From: Rheinheimera mesophila
Lineage (GTDB): Bacteria > Pseudomonadota > Gammaproteobacteria > Enterobacterales > Alteromonadaceae
Length of the DNA: 64,000 nt
Reading direction: 5' to 3'
Assembly: GCF_000986865.1 (NCBI RefSeq)
Contig: NZ_LAVS01000096.1
Location: forward strand, 62,001 to 126,000
The position numbers were made by a program, and so were the translations under genes. Below, in pieces: positions 45,930 to 56,034 of the stretch (its first letter is position 1; every line of letters begins with the position of its first letter). The notes under the pieces are model-generated. The model was not told the origin of the DNA, searched no databases, and saw only the letters and a program-made list of their open reading frames with translations.

Positions 45930-47441
45930 TTATTTAGAGGCTAGACGACGTGTTTTGACGCGCAGTACATACAAGGCGGCAATAATCCAACTGACACCCC
46001 CTATTACCAGAGCGTAGATAGCCTGCTTGTCGAACACATGATTTACCAGCGAACCTAAAATACTGGCAGCCAGTAACTGTGGTAACACGATAAAGATATT
46101 AAATATCCCCATGTAAACCCCCATTTTATGGGCAGGCAGGCTATCGGCCAGCAAGGCATAAGGCAGAGATAAAATAGAGGCCCATGCCATCCCCACCCCT
46201 ATCATCGGGATCCACAGCATCAGCGGGTCTTCGATCCACATAAAGCCAAATAAACCAAAAGCACCACAGACCAGGTTAAAACTATGGGTCAGTTGAATAC
46301 TGCTTTTTCGGACCATCACAGGGATCAGAATAGCCGCAATAGCCGCAAAACCATTGTAAATAGCAAACAGTATCCCGACCCAATCGGCACCCTCGTTGTA
46401 GGCGGCTGAGGTGGTATCACTGCTACCATAATGCGTGGCCGTCACTGCCGCTGTGGTGTAGATCCATAGAGAAAACAAAGCAAACCAGGAGAAAAACTGC
46501 ACTACAGCTAATCTGCGCATTGTGATTGGCATGCTGTACAAATCATCCACTATTTGCACCACCATATTGTAGTTTTCTTTGGTCTTGTACCAACTGGTCA
46601 GCCACTGCAATAAACCAAAAGCAGCTAAACCACCACCGAGAATATACAACTGCTTGTCCATATCCCAGTTGTACACTACCGTCAGGCAGATAATACCAAC
46701 CAACACAAAAGCCCAGCCACGATGAAAATAGGTTTTGCCTGAACCTGCAGGTTGCATCACAGGAGCCTGATGATCCGGCTCGGCCATTTCGGCTTTTTCG
46801 TACTCAGCCAGTTGTGCCGGGCTGTATTCTCTGCTGCGGATCACAGTCCAGAGTACGGCCAGCAATAACACGGCACCACCAGCATAAAAAGAGTATTTCA
46901 CCGAGTCAGGGATCTGGCCTTCAGGGGCAGTATTGGCAACATTAAACCAATTGGTCAGAATCCAGGGTAAAGCTGAAGCGACAACAGCACCGACACCGAT
47001 GAAAAAGCTTTGCATGGAAAAGCCCATCGGACGTTGTCTGGCATTTAAATTATCGCCAACAAAAGCACGGAATGGCTCCATGGTCACGTTAATGGCAGCG
47101 TCTAAAATCCACAGCATACCAGCAGCTATCCACAGACCCGGAGAATTCGGCATAAAAAATAAGGCTAAGGTAGTGACTATAGCGCCGTAGAGGAAAAATG
47201 GACGACGACGCCCCAGCTTGGTCCAGGTTTTATCACTAAAATGTCCAATCAGCGGCTGCACTAATAAACCTGTTAAAGGCGCGGCGATCCACAGAATAGG
47301 AATTTCATCGATACTGGCGCCCAGCGTTTGAAAAATACGGCTGACATTGCCGTTTTGCAAAGCAAAACCAAACTGGATACCGAGGAATCCAAAACACATA
47401 TTCCAGATTTGCCAGAAACTGAGATTAGGCTTTTGTTGCAT
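45930..47441 (-). CDS. MFS sugar transporter, SLC45/GPH-like (maltose or maltodextrin)
   Basis: A 503-residue protein with 12 predicted transmembrane helices. The N-terminal FGIQ-type stretch ([21 protein letters not shown]), the loop [18 protein letters not shown] and [21 protein letters not shown] are typical of proton-sugar symporters related to SLC45 and plant sucrose carriers. In related marine bacteria such genes carry out maltose or maltodextrin uptake through the inner membrane. A 14-bp palindrome lies about 210 bp upstream, shared with the TonB receptor gene, which supports control by the LacI-family protein. Confidence 0.82.
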   Translation of the reverse strand: MQQKPNLSFWQIWNMCFGFLGIQFGFALQNGNVSRIFQTLGASIDEIPILWIAAPLTGLLVQPLIGHFSDKTWTKLGRRRPFFLYGAIVTTLALFFMPNSPGLWIAAGMLWILDAAINVTMEPFRAFVGDNLNARQRPMGFSMQSFFIGVGAVVASALPWILTNWFNVANTAPEGQIPDSVKYSFYAGGAVLLLAVLWTVIRSREYSPAQLAEYEKAEMAEPDHQAPVMQPAGSGKTYFHRGWAFVLVGIICLTVVYNWDMDKQLYILGGGLAAFGLLQWLTSWYKTKENYNMVVQIVDDLYSMPITMRRLAVVQFFSWFALFSLWIYTTAAVTATHYGSSDTTSAAYNEGADWVGILFAIYNGFAAIAAILIPVMVRKSSIQLTHSFNLVCGAFGLFGFMWIEDPLMLWIPMIGVGMAWASILSLPYALLADSLPAHKMGVYMGIFNIFIVLPQLLAASILGSLVNHVFDKQAIYALVIGGVSWIIAALYVLRVKTRRLASK

Positions 47442-47652
47442 ATCGTTGTCCTGTTGCGTCCGGTAGCTTGAGTCCGGATCAAATCCGCCTATCAGCCACT
47501 CTTGAATAAAAAATAGGAGCGATCTCAGGTGAAGCTCTTTAGCTTCAGGTCTGCAAACCTTTATCCCGGATCGGATTGTCAGCCTTATCAGTGGCTGAAC
47601 ATAGTTTTATAGGGTGCCCGATTAGAACAGTGATACATGCTGTACAACAAGA

Positions 47653-47666
47653 TGAATACGTATTCA
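47653..47666. promoter_or_regulatory. palindromic LacI-type operator upstream of the MFS gene
   Basis: TGAATACGTATTCA is a perfect 14-bp palindrome with central CG, the usual form of a LacI-family site. On the minus strand it is followed after 2 bp by TTGTTG, a -35-like hexamer, with TCTAAT 18 bp further as a possible -10. The identical palindrome occurs at 60591-60604 upstream of the TonB receptor gene. Confidence 0.8.
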
Positions 47667-47724
47667 GGTCAGGCGCTGAACTGCATTTATAGCGCAGTAC
47701 TTCGCTACTATGCACTGCCTGATA

Positions 47725-47756
47725 AAAAAGTAAAAGGACGCTTAAAAGCGTCCTTT
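47725..47756 (-). terminator. intrinsic terminator of the M13 peptidase gene
   Basis: Perfect 11-bp arms aaaggacgctt / aagcgtccttt with a 2-nt loop; on the minus strand the stem is followed by TACTTTTTT. It lies 18 bp after the stop. Confidence 0.85.
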
Positions 47757-47773
47757 GGGCTGAAACGACTCTG

Positions 47774-49843
47774 TTACCAGATTTTGACCCGCACCGCGTC
47801 ATCACGGTACATGCCATCACCCGGCTTCACATCAAAAGTCTGATAGAACTCAGGCATATTCGACAATACACCCAACACCCGGTACATACCCGGAGAGTGA
47901 GGACCAGTGATCACCTGTTGACGTAAAGATGCATCACGGAACTTAATACGCCAGACCTGAGCCCAGCCCATAAAGAAGCGCTGATCACCGCTAAAACCAT
48001 CGATCACAGCCGCAGGCTTGCCCTGTAACGAGTTCTGATAGGCTTTAAAGGCAACGGTTAAACCACCTAAGTCAGCAATATTTTCGCCTAAACCTAAAGC
48101 ACCCTGCAGTTTTAAATCATCAATAGGATTAAAGGCACTGTATTGGTCAATCATCAACTGAGCACGTTTCTGGAATTGCTCTGCATCCGTAGGTTGCCAC
48201 CAGTCCGTTAAATTACCATTACCGTCCGAGCGGCGACCCTGATCGTCAAAGCCGTGGGTAATTTCATGACCGATCACACCGCCTATAGCCCCATAGTTCA
48301 CGGCATCGTCGGCATTCACATCAAAAAATGGTGGCTGCAAAATAGCGGCCGGAAACACAATTTCGTTCATCGTCGAGCTGTAATACGCATTGACGGTCTG
48401 AGGCGTCATACCCCATTCAGTCCGATCGACAGGCTGACCGAGTTTGGCAACCATACGGTCGAACTCACATTGGCCACTGCGACGCATATTGCCCAACAGA
48501 TCCGCGGCTTTGACCTCTAAACAACTGTAATCGCGCCACACATCTGGATAACCAATTTTTGTATTAAATTTAGCCAGCTTTTCCTGCGCTGCTTTTTTGG
48601 TTTCCGGGCTCATCCACTCCAGCCCATCAATAGCTTCTTTAAAGGCCACCCGCAGATTTTTAATCATCTGGTCCATGCGCTCTTTCGCTTCAGGCTTAAA
48701 GTGACGTTCAACATAGATTTTACCCAGCATAAAACCTAAAGAGTCTTCTAAGGCCGCAACAGCACGTTTTTCCCGCTCACGCTGAGCCTCTAAACCGGAC
48801 AAGGTTTTGCCATAAAACTCGAAACTGGCCTGGTCAAAACTGCTGGCCAGCAATTCACTGTTGGCACGCACCAGATGGAATTTTAAGTACGTCTGCCAAT
48901 CCGCAAGCGGAATTTCGCTTTGTAATTTGGCAAAAGCCGTCAGGTAAGTCGGTTGACGCACCACCACTTCGTTGACATCGGCCAGCTTGGCAGCGGCCAA
49001 TAAGGCAGACCAATCAAAACCCGGAGCTGTTTCAGCCAATTGCGCCACAGTCAGTTTGTTATAGGTCGCGTTACGATCGCGATTTTGTACTCTGCTCCAC
49101 TGTGCCTGAGCCAGTTGACTCTCAATGGCATAGACTGTGGTCGCCACTTTGGCGGGTTCTGGCCACCCTGCCAGCTCTGCCACTTGAGTGATATAAGCCT
49201 GATACTTCTGCTGAATCTGTTTCGACTTCTCATCAGTGTTCAGATAGTAATCGCGGTCCGGCATGCCCAAACCTGACTGGCTAGCCAGCGTAATGTATTG
49301 ATCAGACGCTTTCTGATCCTGGCCAACAAAAAGTACCACAGGCGTGCCAGTGCGATAGGCCTGTAACTCGCCCCACAGTTTGGCTAAATCGGCATGGGAG
49401 CTTAGGGCATCCACTTTGGCAAAGTCAGCTTTTAACGGTTCCAGCCCCAAACTGTCCAAGGTGGCTGTATCCATATAAGAGCGATAGAAGTCAGCAATTT
49501 TCTGCGTGTCAGAACCAGGTTCTGCGGTTTTTGCTGCCAGTTCCTGCACTATAGCCAGCACTTGTTTATCAGCGTTTTCACGCAGCTCGTCAAAACTACC
49601 CCAGCGACCTTTGTCAGCCGGAATTTCAGTCTTCGCCAGCCAGTTGCCGTTGACATAACGGAAAAAGTCTTGCTGCGGTTTCACGCTGGTATCCATATTG
49701 GACAGCTCAATGCCTGAGGTTAAAGTTTTAACTTCAGTAACAGCAGCAGGGGTTGTGTCCGTGGCTTGAGTTGGAGTTTGAGCTTTTTCGCAGCCAACCA
49801 GTGCGATCAGCACGGCAAGGGCCAGAGTTGTTTTATTGAACAT
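47774..49843 (-). CDS. M13-family zinc metallopeptidase, lipoprotein (PepO-like)
   Basis: A 689-residue neprilysin-type peptidase. A lipoprotein signal ends in ALVGC (Cys18), followed by a Thr/Ala-rich linker. The zinc motif HEITH is at 526-530 (GHEITHGFDDQGRR) and the third ligand is the Glu of GLGENIADLGG about 60 residues on. NAYYSSTMNEIVFPA is the substrate-binding block. It should cleave peptides in the periplasm or at the cell surface. It is monocistronic; its role near the sugar locus is unclear. Confidence 0.9.
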   Translation of the reverse strand: MFNKTTLALAVLIALVGCEKAQTPTQATDTTPAAVTEVKTLTSGIELSNMDTSVKPQQDFFRYVNGNWLAKTEIPADKGRWGSFDELRENADKQVLAIVQELAAKTAEPGSDTQKIADFYRSYMDTATLDSLGLEPLKADFAKVDALSSHADLAKLWGELQAYRTGTPVVLFVGQDQKASDQYITLASQSGLGMPDRDYYLNTDEKSKQIQQKYQAYITQVAELAGWPEPAKVATTVYAIESQLAQAQWSRVQNRDRNATYNKLTVAQLAETAPGFDWSALLAAAKLADVNEVVVRQPTYLTAFAKLQSEIPLADWQTYLKFHLVRANSELLASSFDQASFEFYGKTLSGLEAQREREKRAVAALEDSLGFMLGKIYVERHFKPEAKERMDQMIKNLRVAFKEAIDGLEWMSPETKKAAQEKLAKFNTKIGYPDVWRDYSCLEVKAADLLGNMRRSGQCEFDRMVAKLGQPVDRTEWGMTPQTVNAYYSSTMNEIVFPAAILQPPFFDVNADDAVNYGAIGGVIGHEITHGFDDQGRRSDGNGNLTDWWQPTDAEQFQKRAQLMIDQYSAFNPIDDLKLQGALGLGENIADLGGLTVAFKAYQNSLQGKPAAVIDGFSGDQRFFMGWAQVWRIKFRDASLRQQVITGPHSPGMYRVLGVLSNMPEFYQTFDVKPGDGMYRDDAVRVKIW

Positions 49844-49986
49844 GATGCTTCCCGGAATTGATTTTAGTTATGAGTTTTTACGCAAATCCAGTGTAAAGAA
49901 AACCAGGGTATTGTCCAGCCTTAAGAATTTGACTGCGACTAGCTGCACAGCAAACCGGACAAAATCATGTCGTTGTACGCGGCTAC

Positions 49987-50328
49987 TCAGGCCTCCAGCC
50001 CTTCAGCGATATGGCTGGTGACCTGAATGAGCCAGCTCCTGTCCTGCTCAGCTAAGGGTAAATCCAGCTCTGCGATCACCCTATGAGCCAGTTGCTCCAG
50101 AGCCTTTTGTAGAGCTAAAGACAAGTGATTATCCGGATCCATCACCAGTCCCAATACAGTGACCCAAAGTAAACGCAGATCGGCCAAAGCTTTAGCCTGC
50201 TCCAATTCGGAAGTTTGGGCTGCGGTTTCCAACTGATACAAGACGCGACGAAACACCTGAGCTTCAAGGGCTTTGGTGTTCGACGCTAAAAGACGGGTGG
50301 TGCGATACAGGTCGAGCGGACTACGCAT
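49987..50328 (-). CDS. FlaF-like flagellin regulator
   Basis: A 113-residue all-helical protein. The pattern YRTTRLLASNTKALEAQVFRRVLYQLE followed by LADLRLLWVTVLGLVMDPDNHLSLALQ resembles FlaF of alphaproteobacteria, including the LW and DN-LP-type positions. FlaF is needed for flagellin synthesis or secretion. It follows by 9 bp a gene for a flagellin-like protein, which strengthens the match. No other flagellar gene is in the window. The assignment is from visual pattern and needs a profile search. Confidence 0.55.
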   Translation of the reverse strand: MRSPLDLYRTTRLLASNTKALEAQVFRRVLYQLETAAQTSELEQAKALADLRLLWVTVLGLVMDPDNHLSLALQKALEQLAHRVIAELDLPLAEQDRSWLIQVTSHIAEGLEA

Positions 50329-50337
50329 CAGAATGAC

Positions 50338-51198
50338 TTAACTAAACAAACTGAGCAGAGAGCGTGCCCCTTGCTCTTTATTACCTATGCCCATAGTCTG
50401 CTGTTTTAACTGCTGCCGGGTTTCCTCAGCCTGTTTTAATAACGCAGCCCGGCTTTCCTCATCAGGCGCAGCCCGACGGGAGTTGCGTCCACCAGTCCGC
50501 TCAGATTCCAGACTACTGGCGGCTTTACTGACGGCTGTGGCTGTCTCTAAACGGCTTTTGAGTTTTTGCTCCTCTTTGGCTAAACGCTCAGAACTTTCAT
50601 TGACAGATTTCTCTGCCGCAGCCAATACGCTGCCTTTCCCTTCTTTACCATTCAGTAACTCGCGGGCCTCTGCCGCTGAGGCAATTTTTTCCGGCAGCCC
50701 CAGACTTTTGTCTAACTTACTGCTGCCAAGCTCTGACTGACTGCCGAAGCTGTTGATGGTGACCTTGGTCCCCTTTGAGTCTGTCAATAAATTAACACCT
50801 TTGCCGCCATCAGCACCTTTATAACTGGCACCTTCTAATGACTTTTCAATACCGGAGCGTAACGCTGAATACTCTTTTTGCAGTTGTTCGCGCTGTGAGG
50901 TCGCCAGAGAATCGTCAGCCAACTTAGTGGCAACGTCACGTACTTTGAGCAGAGATTGTTGAATATCACTGCTTGCTGCCTGAGCAGTTTCTACCGCACC
51001 CTTGCCTTTGGCCAGACTTTGTTGCACTGCCGAATAATCCTTCGCCGAGTTACGACCCGGACTAAATTCTAATTCTGCTTTTCTGCCTGCCCCGCTGGTC
51101 GTCGTGGCCGTAGCTGGGGCAGCGGCAGAGCCAGAGGTTGCAGCAGCATTGGTGAGGGTACTGGATGGAATGAATCCCGGGCTGATAGTGTTGATCAT
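50338..51198 (-). CDS. flagellin-like protein, divergent
   Basis: A 286-residue protein, no signal peptide. Residues about 55-130 look like the flagellin N-terminal D0/D1 helices (AQAASSDIQQSLLKVRDVA, then a helix ending ASYKGADGGKGVNLL). A late helical region (about 195-235, AAAEKSVNESSERLAKEEQKL) resembles the C-terminal D1 helix. The first 50 residues are Ala/Thr/Ser-rich and lack the usual flagellin start, and the C-terminus lacks the standard NLL-R ending. It may be a specialised, non-filament or decayed flagellin. The start at 51198 follows TGGAG by 6 bases. The adjacent FlaF-like gene supports the family. Confidence 0.5.
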   Translation of the reverse strand: MINTISPGFIPSSTLTNAAATSGSAAAPATATTTSGAGRKAELEFSPGRNSAKDYSAVQQSLAKGKGAVETAQAASSDIQQSLLKVRDVATKLADDSLATSQREQLQKEYSALRSGIEKSLEGASYKGADGGKGVNLLTDSKGTKVTINSFGSQSELGSSKLDKSLGLPEKIASAAEARELLNGKEGKGSVLAAAEKSVNESSERLAKEEQKLKSRLETATAVSKAASSLESERTGGRNSRRAAPDEESRAALLKQAEETRQQLKQQTMGIGNKEQGARSLLSLFS

Positions 51199-51352
51199 CA
51201 CAAGCTCCATCTGATCCGGCGATCAGAAATTAAACTACCTACAAGTGTAACTCTGCAGCACTATTTCGCCAATCCAAGAAGGCGATTTATTAAGCAAAGA
51301 TCCGCAGCCTGTTATTTTCCGTTAAAGTAACAGTGTTGATGAGGGGCGTTTT

Positions 51353-51736
51353 ATGCAGCAACTTTTACTGATTTATGACGGTGATTGTCCTTTGTGCCGT
51401 CACTTTGTTGCGGCACAGCGTCTGCAGCAGCACTTTGGCACACTGACACTACTTAATGCGAGGGATTTGCCCGAACAAGCGCCGTTGTTACTGGCAGAAT
51501 TGCAACACCAGCGTCTGGTGATTAACCAGAGTATGGTGCTAAGAGTGGACGGACGCTGGTTAAAGGGACCCGAGGTGCTGCAGTTACTGGCTTCACTGAA
51601 TGAAGCCAGTTGGCGCAACTCACTCTGGTTGTATTGGTTTCAGTCAGCAAGCCGGGCCCGCTTCAGTTATCCACTACTGCGCTCTGGCCGTAACCTGCTG
51701 TTAAAGCTACTGAAAGTTCCACCTTTACCTTACTGA
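51353..51736 (+). CDS. DCC-family thiol-disulfide oxidoreductase-like protein (DUF393)
   Basis: A 127-residue protein with the family's N-terminal LLIYDGDCPLCRHFV, where DxxCxxC gives the name DCC. The rest shows a thioredoxin-like layout. Members are predicted redox proteins with unproved function. It overlaps the GH13 gene stop by 7 bp in a convergent arrangement. Confidence 0.85.
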   Translation: MQQLLLIYDGDCPLCRHFVAAQRLQQHFGTLTLLNARDLPEQAPLLLAELQHQRLVINQSMVLRVDGRWLKGPEVLQLLASLNEASWRNSLWLYWFQSASRARFSYPLLRSGRNLLLKLLKVPPLPY

Positions 51737-53583
51737 AGCTCCAGCAGCAGACTGCTACGCGCTGGCAATTCCAGCGTGCCTTTGGTGCTGATGGTTTGAC
51801 CTGTCAGCACCTCTTTAAAACGCGCATTAGCTGGCATCAACTCAAGGTAACGGTTGAGATCCACAGTTCTGGCTTCGGTACTTTTATTAAAAAATACCCA
51901 GACCTGCCTGCTGCCCTGATAACGGGCATAACTGTAAACACCGTGCACAGGACTAAAGTGTTTCATCTTTCCTTGCTGCAATACCGTATTGGTCTTGCGG
52001 TAATTCGCCAGTGTTCTCACCAGGTGCTGTGCCTGCAACTGTGCCTTGCTCAACCCTTGACCACTGAATGCATTGACAGTATCACCCGGCCAGCCCCCCG
52101 GAAAATCGCTGCGCACTAAACCATCATCACGCTGCTTAGGACTTTGTTTCAGAATTTCAGTGCCGTAGTAAAGCTGCGGAATACGTGGCGCTGTCAGTAG
52201 GTAGATCATCGCCATCTGATACAAGTCGCGGTCCTCGTTTAGTAAGGAGAATATTCGCGCTGTGTCATGATTGCCCTCAAACAACACCAGGTTGGTTGGA
52301 TCCGGATAAATCACGTCATTGCCCAAAGCCTCATAGAGTTTAACCCAGCCTTTATCCCAGGCTTCTTCTTCGGTCAGCGCCGCCAGTAAAGCGTAATACA
52401 GCGGGAAATCCATCATGCTGGGGGTAAAAGACTGGTAACCATCGCTATTCTGTTTCCCCCTCTGCCAGTACGATACCACCACAGGATTCGCACTCCACTC
52501 TTCACCGACAATGTTAAAATTCGGGTACTCGCTCATCAGGCGCTTTGACCAGGCCGTTAAAAAGTTTTTGTCCGCATAAGAGTAGGTGTCTTCCCGAATA
52601 CCGGACAGGTTGGCGTATTCCACCCACCAGACTGAGTTTTGGATCAGATAAGTGGCAAGTAACGGATGCCGCTGGTTTAAATCCGGCATGGTGTCGACAA
52701 ACCAGCCATCAACAAAAGCTTTGGCATCCACTTTTGCAGCATAAGGATCCTGCACTGTAGTACGGGCATGGTTAGTCGGGTGAAAGCTGGCATCGTAATT
52801 CAGCCAGCTTTTTTCAGGTAAATCCTTCAGCCACCAGTGATTCGAACCAATGTGATTCACCACTATGTCCTGAATCACCCCTATGCCGAGTTTTTTCGCT
52901 TCCGCCACAAAGTTCTTATAGTCACTGTTGCTGCCAAAACGAGGATCGATTTTATACAGATCCGTGGCGGCGTAACCATGGTAGGAATAGGCCGGGCTAT
53001 TGTTCTCCGTCAGCGGCTGAGGCCAGATTTGTGTTACACCCAGTTGCTGTAAATAAGGTAACGCCTGTTGCATACCAGCAATATCACCACCATGCCGACC
53101 GCCGGGACTAGCTCTGTTTAGTCCTTCGCTTAAACCTTTGACTTCGTCATTAGCGCTATCCCCATTTACAAAACGGTCCGGGGTAATAAGATAAATCAAA
53201 TCCTTTTGACTAAAGCCCTGACGCTGCGCTGAACCTGGCTGACGCGCTAATAAGCTATAGTGATGTCGGGCTATTATTTCGCCATCTTGTGTAAACACCA
53301 GCTCAAAACGACCGGGTTTCACATCAGGACTCAGCTCCAAATCGACAAACAAATAATTGGGGTTTTCGACCTTTTGCAGCCCTGTAACTTTGACCCCCGG
53401 ATAATTCAACTGCACTTGAGCCTGTTGAATATCCTTGGCATGTACCATCAGTTGCAGCTTAGGTTCTTTCATACCAGCCCACCAAAAGGCCGGTTCCAGA
53501 TGTTGGATTGTGGTCGCCTGAGCTACAGGGGCCAGTAAAGCCAGACTCAGCAGCACAGCCTTTATCGGATACATAGTTGTCAT
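51730..53583 (-). CDS. GH13 cyclomaltodextrinase/neopullulanase-like enzyme
   Basis: A 617-residue exported enzyme with a signal peptide (cleavage near AQATT). An N-terminal cyclomaltodextrinase-type beta domain lies at about 25-110, the (beta/alpha)8 barrel at about 125-520 and a beta C-domain follows. Catalytic residues are nucleophile Asp332 (GIREDTYSY), acid/base Glu361 (IVGEEW) and Asp440 (EGNHDTARI). It should split alpha-1,4 links of cyclodextrins, maltodextrins or pullulan in the periplasm, much like SusA. The start overlaps the GH31 stop by 4 bp, so the two are coupled. Confidence 0.88.
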   Translation of the reverse strand: MTTMYPIKAVLLSLALLAPVAQATTIQHLEPAFWWAGMKEPKLQLMVHAKDIQQAQVQLNYPGVKVTGLQKVENPNYLFVDLELSPDVKPGRFELVFTQDGEIIARHHYSLLARQPGSAQRQGFSQKDLIYLITPDRFVNGDSANDEVKGLSEGLNRASPGGRHGGDIAGMQQALPYLQQLGVTQIWPQPLTENNSPAYSYHGYAATDLYKIDPRFGSNSDYKNFVAEAKKLGIGVIQDIVVNHIGSNHWWLKDLPEKSWLNYDASFHPTNHARTTVQDPYAAKVDAKAFVDGWFVDTMPDLNQRHPLLATYLIQNSVWWVEYANLSGIREDTYSYADKNFLTAWSKRLMSEYPNFNIVGEEWSANPVVVSYWQRGKQNSDGYQSFTPSMMDFPLYYALLAALTEEEAWDKGWVKLYEALGNDVIYPDPTNLVLFEGNHDTARIFSLLNEDRDLYQMAMIYLLTAPRIPQLYYGTEILKQSPKQRDDGLVRSDFPGGWPGDTVNAFSGQGLSKAQLQAQHLVRTLANYRKTNTVLQQGKMKHFSPVHGVYSYARYQGSRQVWVFFNKSTEARTVDLNRYLELMPANARFKEVLTGQTISTKGTLELPARSSLLLELQ

Positions 53584-55985
53584 TGCAATGCCACCTTCAC
53601 TTTGGCCTGATCCCAGTTAAACTTCACCCGCACTTGTTGTTTCGCTTTATCAAACCAGGCTGTCCCTGCAGTCAGCTCCGCTGCAGAGTTCACCCATCTG
53701 TGGCTTTTACCATTGACCAACAGCTCAGAATTTTGAGCGAATTGGTGCACCACCAGCGTGACCTCACGCTGCTTCGGCATACCTGTATAGCCTAAGCCTG
53801 TGCGGTTCAATTCCAGTGTTAGTCTGTTGTTTTTCGCCACAGCGCCAAAGGTCAGCAGCTCATACTGGCCACTTTTTAACGAGTCCGGCGATACACCATC
53901 ATCTTCATACAGCATGCCTTTGGCCGAATTCACAGATGAGTCGTGGTAATAATGCAGCTCTAACTGACGGCTGCTGTAGTCTTTTAAACTTTGTACCGCA
54001 GGTACCATAGGCACAAAGGAGCCAGCCCGCACCAAGACTGGCAAAGTAGTTAAATCCGTTGGCTGCTGAATAGTTTTACCGCCCTGATATACCTTATCCG
54101 TCCAGTAATCGAACCAAACCCCTGCTGGCAATTGCACGGCGACCGACTTGACACCCGCTGTTGTGACTGGTGTGACTAAAAAAGCATCGCCCCAGAGGTA
54201 ACTGTCTTTATTGGCGATTAAGCTGGTGTCGGCTTCGTTTTCAAAAAATAACGGCCGCATCAGTGGCATACCAGTCATGCTATTTTCATAGGCCAAACTG
54301 TAGTTGTAGGGCAATAAGCGGTAACGTAATTTCACGTATTCACGCAGGATATCTTTGGTTTCTTTGTCGTGCAGCACAGGCTCAGGCGCTATCTGCTCCT
54401 GCGCATGAGGGCGATACACCGGCTGAAACACACCGTACTGCAACCAGCGGATATACAGCTCTTTATCAAAGACTTCGCCACCGGCAAAACCACCCAAATC
54501 GGAGTGGGTATAAGCCATGCCTAACAAGCCCATTTGCAATGACAATTCCACCTGCGGCTTTAACCCCTCCCAGCTACGGCTGACATCACCTGTCCAGGGG
54601 ATCATGCCAAAACGTTGTGAACCGGCAAAACCAGAACGCATCATGATCATAGGACGCTGTGCGGCTTGCTGCTCTAAGCGGTTTTTGTAAAGCAGTTCAG
54701 CCCAACGATGACCATAGGCATTATGGATTTCATCGGCTGTGCCTATGCTATGAATAGTGTCCGCTGGATGTACTTCAGGTTCGCCTAAATCGCCCCACCA
54801 GCCTGCCACACCATAATCAGCCAGTTCGTTATAAATACCTTCAAACCACTTACTACCCTCTTCTGAAAACACATCGACTAAACCCGTGTTACCAAAATAA
54901 AAGTCGAAGGTTTTCGCCTTACCCGCTAAATCCCTGGCCAATGCGTTGGCTTGTACCGCTTCATTCCAGCGTTTAGAGCTGCTGAGTACAAAAGGCTCGG
55001 TAATCAGCACTGTATTGACGCCTTTGGCTTTAAAATCGCTGATCATGTCTTTTGGGTTGGGAAAGGCTTTTTTATCCCAGGCTAAGTTTCCCATGTGGCC
55101 CTGAATGTCTGGCCCAAACCAGTATAAATCCAATACCACAGCATCCAGCGGAAAGTCTTCAGCAGCAAATTTATCCACTATGGCACGGGTCTCGCTTTCG
55201 GTACGATAACCAAAACGCGAGGCAAAGTTACCAAAAGCCCAGCGCGGTGGCAGCGGCTGCTTACCTGTGACAGTGACATACTGTTCAATTAACGCCGGAT
55301 AAGAAGTGGCTGTCATCACAATATAGGAGGTGCGGCCAGCCACAGCCTCAAACTGCAATACATCCTTTTCTGTTTTACCTAAGTCGACAAAACCACTGGC
55401 ACTGTTATCAAACAGCACCAGATACTTTTTACTCGACAAGACGGCAGGCAAACCAAAATACATTTGCTGTGCTTCAGTACCGTAGCCATAACTGGCCTTG
55501 TTGTATAAAGGTAAACGCTGGCCCCGTCTGTCCATACCGACTACACGTTGACCTGTGCCTAACAGCTTTTCATCATCCTGTAACTGAAAACGGAAGCCGC
55601 GCAGGGTTTCATGGGCGAAAAAACCTTTTTCTTCGGCCAGGACCAGTTCATCGCCACGGTAGTAACTCAACCGGAAAGGCGCTTTATCAATACGCACTGT
55701 CAGATCTGTGGTGGCAAATTCGAGCTGCTGTGGCTGTTCATTCAGCGTAGCGGCAAGCTGTTGTTCCGGTGCAGCCAACGCAAAAGATGGCAGTTGTTTC
55801 AGACAGGCTTTTTGGTACAGCACTTCGACACTGCCTTTGCTTTTAAAGCTCAGAGAGACGGTGAACTCATCGGTTTGTAGCTGCAGTTGATTGCCCTGCA
55901 ACTGGTGAGACTGATAGGTGGCAGCATGTGCGGTAACAGAAAAAAACACCAGCACAATACTCAGCCAGAAACGACTCGATATCAT
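53580..55985 (-). CDS. GH31 alpha-glucosidase or 4-alpha-glucosyltransferase (Agd31B-like)
   Basis: An 801-residue exported enzyme with a signal peptide (cleavage near AHAATYQ). The GH31 barrel has nucleophile Asp399 in WWGDLGEPE and acid/base Asp467 in WTGDVSRSW, 68 residues apart. From memory, Cellvibrio japonicus Agd31B, which is an oligosaccharide 4-alpha-glucosyltransferase, has its pair at the same distance. It may therefore rearrange maltooligosaccharides as well as release glucose. The true start is the ATG at 55985, with AGGA 7 bases upstream; an in-frame TTG at 56003 is weaker. It is followed directly by the GH13 gene. Confidence 0.85.
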   Translation of the reverse strand: MISSRFWLSIVLVFFSVTAHAATYQSHQLQGNQLQLQTDEFTVSLSFKSKGSVEVLYQKACLKQLPSFALAAPEQQLAATLNEQPQQLEFATTDLTVRIDKAPFRLSYYRGDELVLAEEKGFFAHETLRGFRFQLQDDEKLLGTGQRVVGMDRRGQRLPLYNKASYGYGTEAQQMYFGLPAVLSSKKYLVLFDNSASGFVDLGKTEKDVLQFEAVAGRTSYIVMTATSYPALIEQYVTVTGKQPLPPRWAFGNFASRFGYRTESETRAIVDKFAAEDFPLDAVVLDLYWFGPDIQGHMGNLAWDKKAFPNPKDMISDFKAKGVNTVLITEPFVLSSSKRWNEAVQANALARDLAGKAKTFDFYFGNTGLVDVFSEEGSKWFEGIYNELADYGVAGWWGDLGEPEVHPADTIHSIGTADEIHNAYGHRWAELLYKNRLEQQAAQRPMIMMRSGFAGSQRFGMIPWTGDVSRSWEGLKPQVELSLQMGLLGMAYTHSDLGGFAGGEVFDKELYIRWLQYGVFQPVYRPHAQEQIAPEPVLHDKETKDILREYVKLRYRLLPYNYSLAYENSMTGMPLMRPLFFENEADTSLIANKDSYLWGDAFLVTPVTTAGVKSVAVQLPAGVWFDYWTDKVYQGGKTIQQPTDLTTLPVLVRAGSFVPMVPAVQSLKDYSSRQLELHYYHDSSVNSAKGMLYEDDGVSPDSLKSGQYELLTFGAVAKNNRLTLELNRTGLGYTGMPKQREVTLVVHQFAQNSELLVNGKSHRWVNSAAELTAGTAWFDKAKQQVRVKFNWDQAKVKVALQ

Positions 55986-56034
55986 ATAAAAATCCTGTGT
56001 CAAGCCAGCCTCAGCTCAGGTCTGGCGTCATACA

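Larger units (their letters stand above)
47442..47773. other. 332-bp region: MFS leader, operator and M13 gene terminator
   Basis: It holds the terminator of the M13 peptidase gene (47725-47756) and the 14-bp palindrome (47653-47666). A hairpin tgaagct-cttt-agcttca at 47530-47547 falls in the predicted 5' leader of the MFS mRNA. No protein-coding gene is credible here. Confidence 0.6.

Noticed and set aside
47637-47843. A 68-codon plus-strand reading frame across the MFS operator
   Set aside because: It spans the palindrome, the terminator and the end of the peptidase gene.
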